Assembly: GCA_002327255.1 (NCBI GenBank)
Contig: DCUM01000213.1
Coordinates: 3,884 to 19,535 of the forward strand
Direction: 5' to 3'
DNA length: 15,652 nt
Origin: a bacterium UBA2214
GTDB taxonomy: Bacteria > Zhuqueibacterota > Zhuqueibacteria > Residuimicrobiales > Residuimicrobiaceae
The stretch's first letter is position 1, and every line of letters begins with the position of its first letter. Of the stretch, positions 6,815-15,403 are shown piece by piece. The notes under the pieces were generated by a model. It saw only the letters and a program-made list of their open reading frames with translations, was not told the origin of the DNA and made no database searches. The position numbers and the translations under genes are program-made.

Positions 6815-9800
6815 ATGCCGAGAATCGTATCATCAGCAGTCGTCATCCTCATCACTCTGGCCGTTTGCCTGTTCGCCGGAACAACAGGCAAAATCGCCGG
6901 TCTGGTGACGGATACCGAAAACGGCAATCCCCTTCCGGGTGTGAATATCCTGCTGGAAGGAACGCCCTATGGCGCCGTCAGCTCCATCGATGGCCGCTAT
7001 ACCATCCTCAATGTGCCGCCGGGTGTTTACGACATGAAATTTTCCATCATTGGCTACAAGGAGTACCGCGTGCGTCAGGTGCGGGTCGCCATCGACCTCA
7101 CCACCGAAATGAACGCCAGGATGGCGAGTCAGACCCTCGAAGGGGAAAGCGTTGTGGTGATCGCGCAGCGCCCTGTCGTAACCAAGGACATCTCCAACAG
7201 CCAGATGAACATCGAATCACGCACCATCGAGAGCATGCCCGTGCAATCGGTCAAGGAAGTGCTGAGCCTGCAGGCGGGCATACGGAGTGGCAGTGAAGGC
7301 ATCCTTGTACGCGGCGGCGGCGCCAACCAGACCGTGATGATGCTCGATGGCTTGTCGCTGAATGATGAACGCTCCAATATCCCCTATGCGGCCATCACCA
7401 TGAGCTCGGTCCGTGAAGTGCAGATACAGACCGGCGGTTTCAATGCCGAGTATGGCAATCTTCGCTCCGGCCTGGTCAATGTGGTGACCAAGGAGGGCGA
7501 AGTCAGCCGCTACAATGCCACCGTAACGCTGCGTTACAGTGCCCCTTCGCAAAAGCATTTTGGCCGCTCCCTCTATGACCCAATGTCTTATTTCAACCGG
7601 GTCTACATGGATCCGGCCGTATGCTACACCGGCACCAACAGCGGCGCCTGGGACGATTATACCAGAAAACAGTATCCCAATTTTCAGGGTTGGCAGAGTA
7701 TCGCCGACAAAACGCTGGAAGACAGCAATCCAGCCAATGATTTGACGGCAGAAGGCGCCAAGCGGCTCTACGAATGGCAGCACCGTCGTCAGGGCGCCAT
7801 TCAAAAGCCCGACTATGTCGTCGATGCGGGGTTTGGCGGCCCGGTACCGTTCCTGTCCCAATATGGCAAGATGCGGTTTTTCCTTTCACACTTCAGGGAA
7901 CAGGAGATGTACATCTACCCGTTGTCCCGGGATGCCTATACTGAAAACCATACCCAGCTCAAAATGACCACGGATCTGAATCAGAACATGAAACTGGTCT
8001 TCACCGGCTTGTACGGTGAGGTTCATTCGGTTTCTCCGTACAACTGGACGACCACGCCCACCGGCCGGGTTCTGCGTGATCAGGGCGAGATCGCCGATCT
8101 TTTGAACAGCACCGACGGCGGCGCCATTCTCTATGTGCCGAGCTATTATTCGCCCTCCTCGGTGTATCGTCAGGTGTATGGTTTGCAGTTGACGCACATG
8201 CTGACGCCGAAGACCTATTATGAAGTCAGTTTGCAATTCAATAACAATCGTTATAATACCTTCCAGACCACCCTGCGCGATACCTCCAGGAAGCACACGC
8301 CGATTCCCGGTTATTTTGTGGACGAGATGCCCTACGGATACTGGGGCTATGGCACCAACAGCATCAATGGCGACCGCATGGGCGGGTGGATGAATCTGGG
8401 CCGCGATCAAAGCGTCAACAGCACCACCAATTTTCGGGCCGATCTCACCAGCCAGGTGACGCCACGCCACCAAATAAAAACCGGCATCCAGGTGGTCTAT
8501 AACGATTTTGATATCAATTCGACCACGGTGAGCCCCTCCAATAATTTCTGGAACCGTTCCATGCAGTACAACGTCTTCCCATACCGGATAGGCGCCTACC
8601 TGCAGGACAAGATTGAATTCCAGGGTTTCATCGCCAATCTCGGCTTGCGCATGGACTATGCGGACCCCAACGCGGACTATTATGAAATTGGCGATTATGA
8701 TAAACTCCTCGGCGCGGGTTACGGCAAGGAGATCGATGTTCAAGCCGAGAAAGTCATGGCCAAGAGCGAGTTTTACCTGAGTCCGCGACTCGGCGTTTCG
8801 CATCCCATCACCAACGACAGCAAACTCTACTTCAATTACGGCCATTTTCGTTCGGAGCCCTATTCGTCGTACCGCTTCCGCCTGCAGCGCGAGAACAACG
8901 GACTGGTGACCTATCTCGGCGATCCCAATATGGAGATGGAAAAAACGGTCGCCTATGAACTGGGGTATTCACAGAACCTCTTCAACAGCATGCTGCTCAA
9001 CATCGCCGCGTATTACAAGGATGTCACCAACCAGCCCGGTTGGGTCTATTACCGCAACATCAATGGCACTGTGGACTATTACAAGGCCAGCAACAACAAT
9101 TATGCGGACATCCGCGGTTTCGAGTTGACCCTGAGCAAGCAGATGGGGCAGTGGATCACCGGTTTCATCAATTATACCTATGATGTCCAGACCTCCGGCT
9201 ATTTCGGACTGCAGCGTTATTATCAGAATCCCAACATGCAGCGCGATTATCTGCGTCTCAACGTCTATCAGGAGCGTCCGCGGCCACGGCCCTATGCCCG
9301 TCTCAATCTTGACCTTCATTCGCCGCAGGAGTTCGGTCCGGCCTTTGGCGCCATCCGGCCTTTCGGGGGCATCAATCTCAACCTCCTCGCCGATTGGCGC
9401 GACGGCGCCTATACGACCTACAATCCCAACAGCATCCCCGGCACTCAGGATAACGTGCGCTGGAAGGACTGGTATAACCTCGATTTGCGGCTCTCCAAGA
9501 TGGTCAAAATGAACCATTTTGAGCTGCATTTCTACATGGATGTCAGCAACGTGCTCAACACCAAGTATCTGAATTATGCCAGTTTTGCAGACAACTATGA
9601 TTACCTGGATTATCTGGCGTCGCTGAACTTTAATTGGGAAACCGGTGACGAAAAGGGGAAAGACAAGATCGGCGATCTCCGCCCCGATCATATTGCCTTT
9701 AGCCCGCTGGAGCCCAACCCTAACAACGATCCGGACATCAAGGCGCGCAATGACAAGCGCAAGAAAGATAAAGCGTACATCGATAATCCCAACATCGATT

Positions 9801-9856
9801 CGTTGTTTTGGCTGAATCCGCGTGATATCATGTTTGGCATCAAGATTAACTTTTAA
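6815..9856 (+). CDS. TonB-dependent outer-membrane receptor, cassette 2
   Basis: A 1013-aa paralog of the receptor starting at 1333, alignable end to end with very few gaps and by eye about two thirds identical. The signal peptide is residues 1-21 (cleaved LFA|GTTG). The regulatory-like domain is about 25-105 (PGVNILLEGT, GAVSSIDGRYTI). A TonB-box-like ESVVVIAQRP lies at 111-120. The plug is about 121-227 with VRGGGANQTVMMLDG and QTGGFNAEYGNLRSG, and the barrel ends in FGIKINF. Residues 392-417 are identical to the same residues of the first receptor. The surface-loop segments differ more, for example around the shared YFVDE-MPYGY/LPYGY region and near residues 630-655, which fits a related but different ligand. 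Its partner begins 16 bp after the stop. A repeat-rich spacer, not a clear terminator, separates it from cassette 1, so read-through from cassette 1 is possible. Confidence 0.95.
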   Translation: MPRIVSSAVVILITLAVCLFAGTTGKIAGLVTDTENGNPLPGVNILLEGTPYGAVSSIDGRYTILNVPPGVYDMKFSIIGYKEYRVRQVRVAIDLTTEMNARMASQTLEGESVVVIAQRPVVTKDISNSQMNIESRTIESMPVQSVKEVLSLQAGIRSGSEGILVRGGGANQTVMMLDGLSLNDERSNIPYAAITMSSVREVQIQTGGFNAEYGNLRSGLVNVVTKEGEVSRYNATVTLRYSAPSQKHFGRSLYDPMSYFNRVYMDPAVCYTGTNSGAWDDYTRKQYPNFQGWQSIADKTLEDSNPANDLTAEGAKRLYEWQHRRQGAIQKPDYVVDAGFGGPVPFLSQYGKMRFFLSHFREQEMYIYPLSRDAYTENHTQLKMTTDLNQNMKLVFTGLYGEVHSVSPYNWTTTPTGRVLRDQGEIADLLNSTDGGAILYVPSYYSPSSVYRQVYGLQLTHMLTPKTYYEVSLQFNNNRYNTFQTTLRDTSRKHTPIPGYFVDEMPYGYWGYGTNSINGDRMGGWMNLGRDQSVNSTTNFRADLTSQVTPRHQIKTGIQVVYNDFDINSTTVSPSNNFWNRSMQYNVFPYRIGAYLQDKIEFQGFIANLGLRMDYADPNADYYEIGDYDKLLGAGYGKEIDVQAEKVMAKSEFYLSPRLGVSHPITNDSKLYFNYGHFRSEPYSSYRFRLQRENNGLVTYLGDPNMEMEKTVAYELGYSQNLFNSMLLNIAAYYKDVTNQPGWVYYRNINGTVDYYKASNNNYADIRGFELTLSKQMGQWITGFINYTYDVQTSGYFGLQRYYQNPNMQRDYLRLNVYQERPRPRPYARLNLDLHSPQEFGPAFGAIRPFGGINLNLLADWRDGAYTTYNPNSIPGTQDNVRWKDWYNLDLRLSKMVKMNHFELHFYMDVSNVLNTKYLNYASFADNYDYLDYLASLNFNWETGDEKGKDKIGDLRPDHIAFSPLEPNPNNDPDIKARNDKRKKDKAYIDNPNIDSLFWLNPRDIMFGIKINF

Positions 9857-9872
9857 TGATTGAGGAGCGACA

Positions 9873-12029
9873 ATGAGTACACATAAGCAGAAAAAAATCC
9901 TCAGCCTGTGCCTGCTGTTGACCGCCTTGATGCTGATGGGGATTTGGCAATCCGTATGCGCTCAGGTGCAGTCCACCGAGAAGCGCTATGTCCGGATTGG
10001 CGAACTGCAGAACCATTATACAGCATACGGATCAGACCGGGCCTATAACAACAGCTGGTATGAAGGCCTGCAGTGGCCGGCCGGCTATTTCAATCAGGAT
10101 AATTCCGTCATTCGCCGCCAGTGGATCGGTTGTGAAAATTTTACCAGCGAGCGCGACCAGACATTCGAAAAATATGTCATCTATTTCTTCGCCGACAATG
10201 TGAATACGGCTTTATATCCCGTGACGCTGAAACAGATTGCCAAATTTCCCATGCCGACCGTGTACGTTGACGGCAATGACATCAGCGCGCCTTTTGCCGG
10301 GGATATCGATGAGGTGGATGCGACCATCATTCCGGATCGCATCATCATCAATAAAGTCAACACCAGCATGGGATTGACGATCACCCGCACCGTCTATGCC
10401 TTCAGTCAACAGTACCACAACAACTATTTTATCCAAACCTGGAAACTGGAAAATACGGGCAACACCGACTATGATGACGACATCGAGTTGACGCAACCCC
10501 TGAAAGGCGTGCGCTTCAGCGCCGGCATCCGCTACGCCGTAAGCCGTGAGGGTTCCTTTGCGATCGGCGGGCCGCAATCCTGGGGCAAGCACAGCTGGGC
10601 GACCAAACGCGGAGAGACCTATGCCCAGCATTACGGCGAAAAAATCACCGAGGCCAACCCCATCGTCGACTGGATACGCTGCGGCTTCGAATTTGCCGGA
10701 CAGAATCCGGCCAATGCGTTCGACAACATCGGCGGGCCCTATATCACCCGGGACGGCCGGCTGGCAGCGCCGCAGCACGCCGGCATCGCCGTGCTGCATG
10801 TCGATAAAAGCGCCACGGATTCTGCCGACGATCCCAATCAGCCCAATACATGGGGCTGGCACGCCGGCGATGAATATCCCTCGTTCACCAGCAATTCCAT
10901 CGAATCCGTCGATGGCATGAAACTGATGTACAGCATGATGAGCGGTGTGCCCTACAAGGGACTCGGAGGCAATGAACGCTTCGATGAAAAATACATGGCC
11001 ACCAAACCGGACCCCTCCACAGTACACAACGACGGCGGCGGCACCAATGTCTGGTTCTGCTATGGTCCCTGGGATTTGCAGCCGGGCGAGAGCGTGACCA
11101 TTGTCGAGGCGGAAGGCGTCTCCGGCCTCGGCCGCGCCAAATGCGAAGAGATCGGACGGCGCTGGAAGCAGGCTTACCTTAATCCGGCTGATCAGGGACC
11201 CTTCACGCTGCCCAATGGCGCGACAACCACCAATAAAGATACCTACAAAAATACCTGGGTCTTCACCGGAAAGGATTCCATCCTGCTGACCTTCGGACGC
11301 GCCAAGCGCAATCTCGATGCCAGTTATCTCATTCCGGCGCCGCCGCAGCCACCGCCCCTGGTCGATATCAAATCGGGTGGTGACCGGATCACGGTTTCCT
11401 GGACGGCCAGCCCCTCAGAGAGCGAAGCGGGCTTCGCAGGCTACAAGGTGTTTCGCGCCACCGGCCGCACCGATACCACCTATCAGGAAATCTACAGCGG
11501 AGCAGCGGGCGTCTACAGCCACAGCGATCTGACCGCCATCCGCGGCATTTCCTATTATTACTACGTCTCCTCTTTCAGCGACGGCAGCAACAACAACAGC
11601 GGGGAATGCAATCCGGTCGGCCCCTTGCTGAGTTCCCGTTATTACACGCAAACCACCGAGCCGGCCTATCTGCGACGCAAGGCGGGAAGTAATCTCGATG
11701 AAATCCGCATCGTTCCCAATCCGTATAATATCAAGTCGCAAAAATTGCAGTACACGGGGGAACCGGACAAGATCATGTTCCTCAATATCCCGGCACTGTG
11801 CACCATCCGCATCTACACCGAACGCGGCGATCTCATCAACACCATCGAACACACCAATGGCAGCGGTGACGAATCGTGGAATTCGATCACCGATGCGCGT
11901 CAGGTGGTCGTCAGCGGCATCTATATCGCGCACTTTGAAGTCACCGAGGATTATACCGATCCGGAAACGGGTGAACTGCTCTACAAGAAGGGCGAGTCCG
12001 CGTTTCGCAAATTTGTCATTATTCGTTAG
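9873..12029 (+). CDS. Exported FN3-domain partner of the TonB receptor, cassette 2 (uncharacterised family)
   Basis: A 718-aa paralog of the protein at 4402-6579 and of equally unknown function. The signal peptide is residues 1-30 (cleaved SVCA|Q); the Cys at -2 is not in a lipobox. The unnamed region covers about 35-485 with the same motifs (QQYHNNYFI, NTGNTDYDDD, ANPIVDW, NAFDNIGGP, GLGGNERFDEKY, CYGPWDL, GRRWKQAY). Then come a PPQPPP linker (490-495), a fibronectin III domain (about 496-572) and a tail (about 610-718: IVPNPYN, IPALCTIRIYTERGDLI, SGIYIAHFEV, FRKFVIIR). Five Cys (87, 270, 396, 424, 643) align with those of the paralog. The first 150 or so residues after the signal peptide differ much more between paralogs than the rest, so this part is the candidate for ligand or receptor specificity. 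GAGGAG at 9862-9867 supports the start. Two hairpins follow the TAG stop. Confidence 0.88.
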   Translation: MSTHKQKKILSLCLLLTALMLMGIWQSVCAQVQSTEKRYVRIGELQNHYTAYGSDRAYNNSWYEGLQWPAGYFNQDNSVIRRQWIGCENFTSERDQTFEKYVIYFFADNVNTALYPVTLKQIAKFPMPTVYVDGNDISAPFAGDIDEVDATIIPDRIIINKVNTSMGLTITRTVYAFSQQYHNNYFIQTWKLENTGNTDYDDDIELTQPLKGVRFSAGIRYAVSREGSFAIGGPQSWGKHSWATKRGETYAQHYGEKITEANPIVDWIRCGFEFAGQNPANAFDNIGGPYITRDGRLAAPQHAGIAVLHVDKSATDSADDPNQPNTWGWHAGDEYPSFTSNSIESVDGMKLMYSMMSGVPYKGLGGNERFDEKYMATKPDPSTVHNDGGGTNVWFCYGPWDLQPGESVTIVEAEGVSGLGRAKCEEIGRRWKQAYLNPADQGPFTLPNGATTTNKDTYKNTWVFTGKDSILLTFGRAKRNLDASYLIPAPPQPPPLVDIKSGGDRITVSWTASPSESEAGFAGYKVFRATGRTDTTYQEIYSGAAGVYSHSDLTAIRGISYYYYVSSFSDGSNNNSGECNPVGPLLSSRYYTQTTEPAYLRRKAGSNLDEIRIVPNPYNIKSQKLQYTGEPDKIMFLNIPALCTIRIYTERGDLINTIEHTNGSGDESWNSITDARQVVVSGIYIAHFEVTEDYTDPETGELLYKKGESAFRKFVIIR

Positions 12030-12039
12030 CGCAAACAGG

Positions 12040-12064
12040 CCTGAAAGCCGTTGCGGCTTCCAGG
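12040..12064 (+). terminator. First hairpin after cassette 2
   Basis: A 10-bp stem with one mismatch (12040-12049 with 12055-12064) closes a 5-base loop, 10 bp after the stop codon. No T-run follows, so it may protect or slow the end of the transcript rather than end it alone. Confidence 0.4.
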
Positions 12065-12075
12065 GCTGGATGAAG

Positions 12076-12116
12076 CTTGCAGGCCGATTGGACCATCGGC
12101 CTGCAAGACGATATTT
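12076..12116 (+). terminator. Second hairpin after cassette 2, probable terminator
   Basis: A perfect 13-bp GC-rich stem (12076-12088 with 12095-12107) closes a 6-base loop and is followed by ACGATATTTTA. The T-run is short and offset by several bases, so termination may be partial. Together with the preceding hairpin it most likely marks the 3' end of the cassette transcript. Confidence 0.6.
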
Positions 12117-12319
12117 TAGATCGATTATCAGGTGTAAACTTGCAGGATTATTCTGCGTCGCAATCGCTTTTCTCGCCTTGCCATATCCTGTCTGCGTACC
12201 GTAACTTCCCATCATCCGGGTACACATTCGCTTTGTTATGGTAAAGTGGTCCCTCCCTTTTCAGGGTAACAAGCAGAGAGGGGGATCCTGTTCAAGAAAA
12301 ATCAAACCAGAGGTATTTC
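12108..12319 (+). promoter_or_regulatory. Leader region of the GHL10 gene
   Basis: These 212 bases have no credible open frame and should hold the promoter of the hydrolase gene, but I cannot point to a convincing promoter box. A small CCCT-TTTC-AGGG hairpin (12255-12266) sits within a looser pairing of GTCCCTC (about 12249-12255) with GAGGGGGATC (about 12277-12287). It matches no riboswitch class that I recognise. AGAGG at 12309-12313 is the ribosome site for the ATG at 12320. Confidence 0.35.
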
Positions 12320-15300
12320 ATGAGAAAATACTTATTTCTGTTCTGTCTGCTTCCCGTCCTGGCAGCAGCAGCCAATAACGAAGAATTCCGTGCCACCTGG
12401 GTCATCACCTGGGAACACAGCAGCGCCGGACGCGGCGTCGAGGCCAGCAAGGCCAAAATCCGCGAAATCCTCGACCGCCATAAAGCCGCCAACATGAACG
12501 CCGTGCTGTGGCAGGTGCGCCAGGGCGGAACGGCCTATTATCGGTCCGGCTATGAACCCTGGGGACCCTATGTGGGCTACCAGTATCCCGGATTCGATCC
12601 CCTCGCCTATGCCATCGAACAGGCCCATGCCCGCGGCATGGAACTGCATGCCTGGTTCAACACCTTTCACTGTTCCGAAACCATCCCCGGGGCTCCCGCC
12701 GGCGAGCACCCCGAATGGGTGTGCCGCAATGCCAGCGGCCAGCCCATGACCTCCTCCCGCGCCCTCTCGCCCGGACTCGCTGCGGTGCGCGCCTATACCG
12801 TACGCGTCGCCATGGACATCGTGGAGAAGTATGACATCGACGGCCTCCACCTCGACTATGTGCGCTGGAATGAGGAGAGCGGCGCGACTTCTCTGAGCAA
12901 GGAATCCCGCGAGCAGCCGCTCGATGGACACATCTCCACGGAAAAACTGGCCGCGCTCAACAGCAGCATGGCGTCGCGCTATCTCTATGATGTCGAGCAT
13001 CCCTACAGCGCCGGCGTTCCGGCGGGTTATGCGACCTGGCCGGATTTTTGGCGCGATTCGGTGACCGGGTTCGTCCGCACCCTGCACGATTCCATCCAGG
13101 CAGCCAAACCCTGGGTGCGCCTCTCCGCGGCAGCGCTCGGCAAATACAACTGGAGCGACTGGCAGGGCTACGGCACCGTCTATCAGGACGTCGCCCTGTG
13201 GTTCAATGAAGGCTATGTCGATCAGTTGACCCCCATGCACTACCACTGGACCACCGGCGCCAGCTTTTACAGCATGCTGGTGGGACCGGGCAGCAGCTGC
13301 TGGGGGCCCTATATCCAGAAAGGCATCGCCGACGGGCGTCTCTTCAGCGTCGGGCCGGGCTCCTATATCCTCAGCGAAAATAAAATATTCGCCAACCACG
13401 CCGCCATCGTCGACTATTGCCGCATGGTGCCCTGGGTGGACGGATTCCAGTTCTTCAGCTATGGTTCCTGGGAGACCAACAGGTATTTCCCCGTCGCCGG
13501 CGAGACCTTTTTCAAGGATAAAACCAAAATTCGTCCCGCCAAATTTTTGCACGACGGGGCGCCGGAGACGCCCGGCTTGACGCTGACCCCAATAGATTCC
13601 TTCACCTATCAGATCACCGTCATCCCACCCACCGGTCAGACGGGGGCGCACCGGCTGGTCCTGTACCGTTCCGAAGACGATGCCGCCGACACCGGCAGCG
13701 ACACCATTCTCGACATCGTTTTCACCGATTCGACGCTGACCTATGTGGACCGTTTCACCGGCACGCAGAATCATGAAGGCGCCTTCCACTATTTCGCCAC
13801 CCAGGTGGATCGTTTCTGGAATGAGTCGGCGCCTTCCGCGCCCGCCGCCAGCGATTTTGTCACCTCGCTGCCGCCGCGCGTCGTTGCCGCCACACCGCAG
13901 GAGGGCGACACGGTGCGCGTGGATATCCGCGCCGAAATCACCTTTTCAAAAAGCATGGACCCCGCTACCGTTGCCTCTGCACTGGTCATCGCACCCGCGC
14001 TGGCCGTCAAGCAGCTCACCTGGTCCAGTGATAACAGGCAGTTGGTTATCCTCTTTGCACAAAAATTGAGTTTTTCCACGGCGTATACCCTCGAGATTAC
14101 CCCCGATGCGAAAGACGTCAACGGCAAGGCGTTGGACGGGGATGGCGATGGCGTCGCGGGTGACCCCTTTGTCCTCCATTTCGTCAGCGAAGCCCAGGAT
14201 GTCCATGGGCCGCGTCTGCTGGCCACTTTCCCGTTCGCCGGCGCTGAAGAGTTGCTGGCGGTGGAAGGTGTCATCAATCTGACCTTTGACGAGCCCCTCC
14301 TGCCTGCATCGGTGCCGGACAGCAGCGTCAAGCTGCGTAAAAACGGCGAGCTGATCCCGGTAAATCGCACCATCACTACCCTCCTCGGACAAGGCGTCAT
14401 CAGCATTCAGCCCAAAGCGCCATTCGATCTGAACAGCGACTATACCCTGGAACTCGCAGCGACGGTGAGCGACACCGCCGGCAATGTGATTTCCGAACCC
14501 CTGGCCCTGACCTTCAAAACGGCGGGACAACGCAACGAATCGGTGAAAAGTATAGATGCTTTCAATTCCGTGACGGCCTGGAAGGCGCCCAGCTACAGCG
14601 GGTCGACGGTGGGCATCTATGCGCCCAATACGGTTTTCGAGGTGAGCAAGACTTTCTATCTGCCCAATTCGCTGCCGCTGATGCGCAGTTCCGCGTGTCT
14701 GCGCTATGAATGGGATGAGAGCAAGACCGAGTTCCTGCTGCGGGAATATCTCGACCCGGCTGCGGCGCCTTCGCTGGTCTATTTCGATACCACCTACACC
14801 CTGCAATGCTATATTTTCGGCGATGGCAGCGGCAACCAGTTCCGCTTCTGTCTGAATGATTCCACCCGGGATCAGGCGGCGTTTCATGAAGTATCGCAAT
14901 GGATCACCATCGACTGGATCGGCTGGCGCCTGGTGGAGTGGCGGTTGAACGATCCGGAGTCGGTCGGATCCTGGCTCGGCGACCGTGTCTTGCATGGCTC
15001 TAAACTCAACATCGACAGTTTTCATCTCACCCATCCGGCGGGTTCGGCCAGCAAGGGCGCCCTCTATTTTGATAATCTGCAGGTGGTTAAAAAGACCTCC
15101 TTCCCGGTCGGCGTCGACACCAAGCCGCCGCAGTTGCCGCAGCAGTTCGCGCTGCTGCAAAATTATCCCAATCCCTTCAATCCCGTCACGCAGATCGATT
15201 TTGTACTGCCGCATGCCGGACACGCCAAAGTGGAGGTATTCGATGTGCTCGGCCGCGAGGTCGCCTGCCTGGTGGATGAGCGCAAAGAGGCGGGGCTGCA

Positions 15301-15403
15301 TCATGTTCTGTTTGATGGCCGCACGGTTGCGGCCGGAACCTACTTTTACCGGCTCGCCTTCGAGGGACAGATGATGGTGCGCAAGATGTCGATGGTCAAG
15401 TAG
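12320..15403 (+). CDS. Secreted GHL10-family glycoside hydrolase-like protein with T9SS tail
   Basis: A 1027-aa exported multidomain protein. Signal peptide 1-18 or so (cleaved near LAAA|A). Residues about 22-400 are a GHL10 (formerly DUF187) TIM-barrel: FRATWVITW at 23-31, NAVLWQVRQGG at 60-70, GMELHAWFN at 106-114, DGLHLDYVRW at 174-183 (Asp179 a candidate catalytic acid) and VDQLTPMHYHW at 300-310. Characterised relatives include E. coli DigH (YddW), which cuts denuded peptidoglycan glycan; the substrate here is unknown. Residues about 417-512 look FN3-like. Two SbsA-type Ig-like domains follow (about 518-624, with a DGDGDGVAGD calcium-type loop, and 628-736). Residues about 744-925 are a beta-sandwich with GDGSGNQFRF and DWIGWRLVEW, resembling modules attached to phosphodiester glycosidases. 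The T9SS type A tail is about 941-1027 (NYPNPFNPVTQI). AGAGG at 12309-12313 supports the start. It has its own leader after the cassette hairpins, so it is probably transcribed separately. Confidence 0.9.
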   Translation: MRKYLFLFCLLPVLAAAANNEEFRATWVITWEHSSAGRGVEASKAKIREILDRHKAANMNAVLWQVRQGGTAYYRSGYEPWGPYVGYQYPGFDPLAYAIEQAHARGMELHAWFNTFHCSETIPGAPAGEHPEWVCRNASGQPMTSSRALSPGLAAVRAYTVRVAMDIVEKYDIDGLHLDYVRWNEESGATSLSKESREQPLDGHISTEKLAALNSSMASRYLYDVEHPYSAGVPAGYATWPDFWRDSVTGFVRTLHDSIQAAKPWVRLSAAALGKYNWSDWQGYGTVYQDVALWFNEGYVDQLTPMHYHWTTGASFYSMLVGPGSSCWGPYIQKGIADGRLFSVGPGSYILSENKIFANHAAIVDYCRMVPWVDGFQFFSYGSWETNRYFPVAGETFFKDKTKIRPAKFLHDGAPETPGLTLTPIDSFTYQITVIPPTGQTGAHRLVLYRSEDDAADTGSDTILDIVFTDSTLTYVDRFTGTQNHEGAFHYFATQVDRFWNESAPSAPAASDFVTSLPPRVVAATPQEGDTVRVDIRAEITFSKSMDPATVASALVIAPALAVKQLTWSSDNRQLVILFAQKLSFSTAYTLEITPDAKDVNGKALDGDGDGVAGDPFVLHFVSEAQDVHGPRLLATFPFAGAEELLAVEGVINLTFDEPLLPASVPDSSVKLRKNGELIPVNRTITTLLGQGVISIQPKAPFDLNSDYTLELAATVSDTAGNVISEPLALTFKTAGQRNESVKSIDAFNSVTAWKAPSYSGSTVGIYAPNTVFEVSKTFYLPNSLPLMRSSACLRYEWDESKTEFLLREYLDPAAAPSLVYFDTTYTLQCYIFGDGSGNQFRFCLNDSTRDQAAFHEVSQWITIDWIGWRLVEWRLNDPESVGSWLGDRVLHGSKLNIDSFHLTHPAGSASKGALYFDNLQVVKKTSFPVGVDTKPPQLPQQFALLQNYPNPFNPVTQIDFVLPHAGHAKVEVFDVLGREVACLVDERKEAGLHHVLFDGRTVAAGTYFYRLAFEGQMMVRKMSMVK

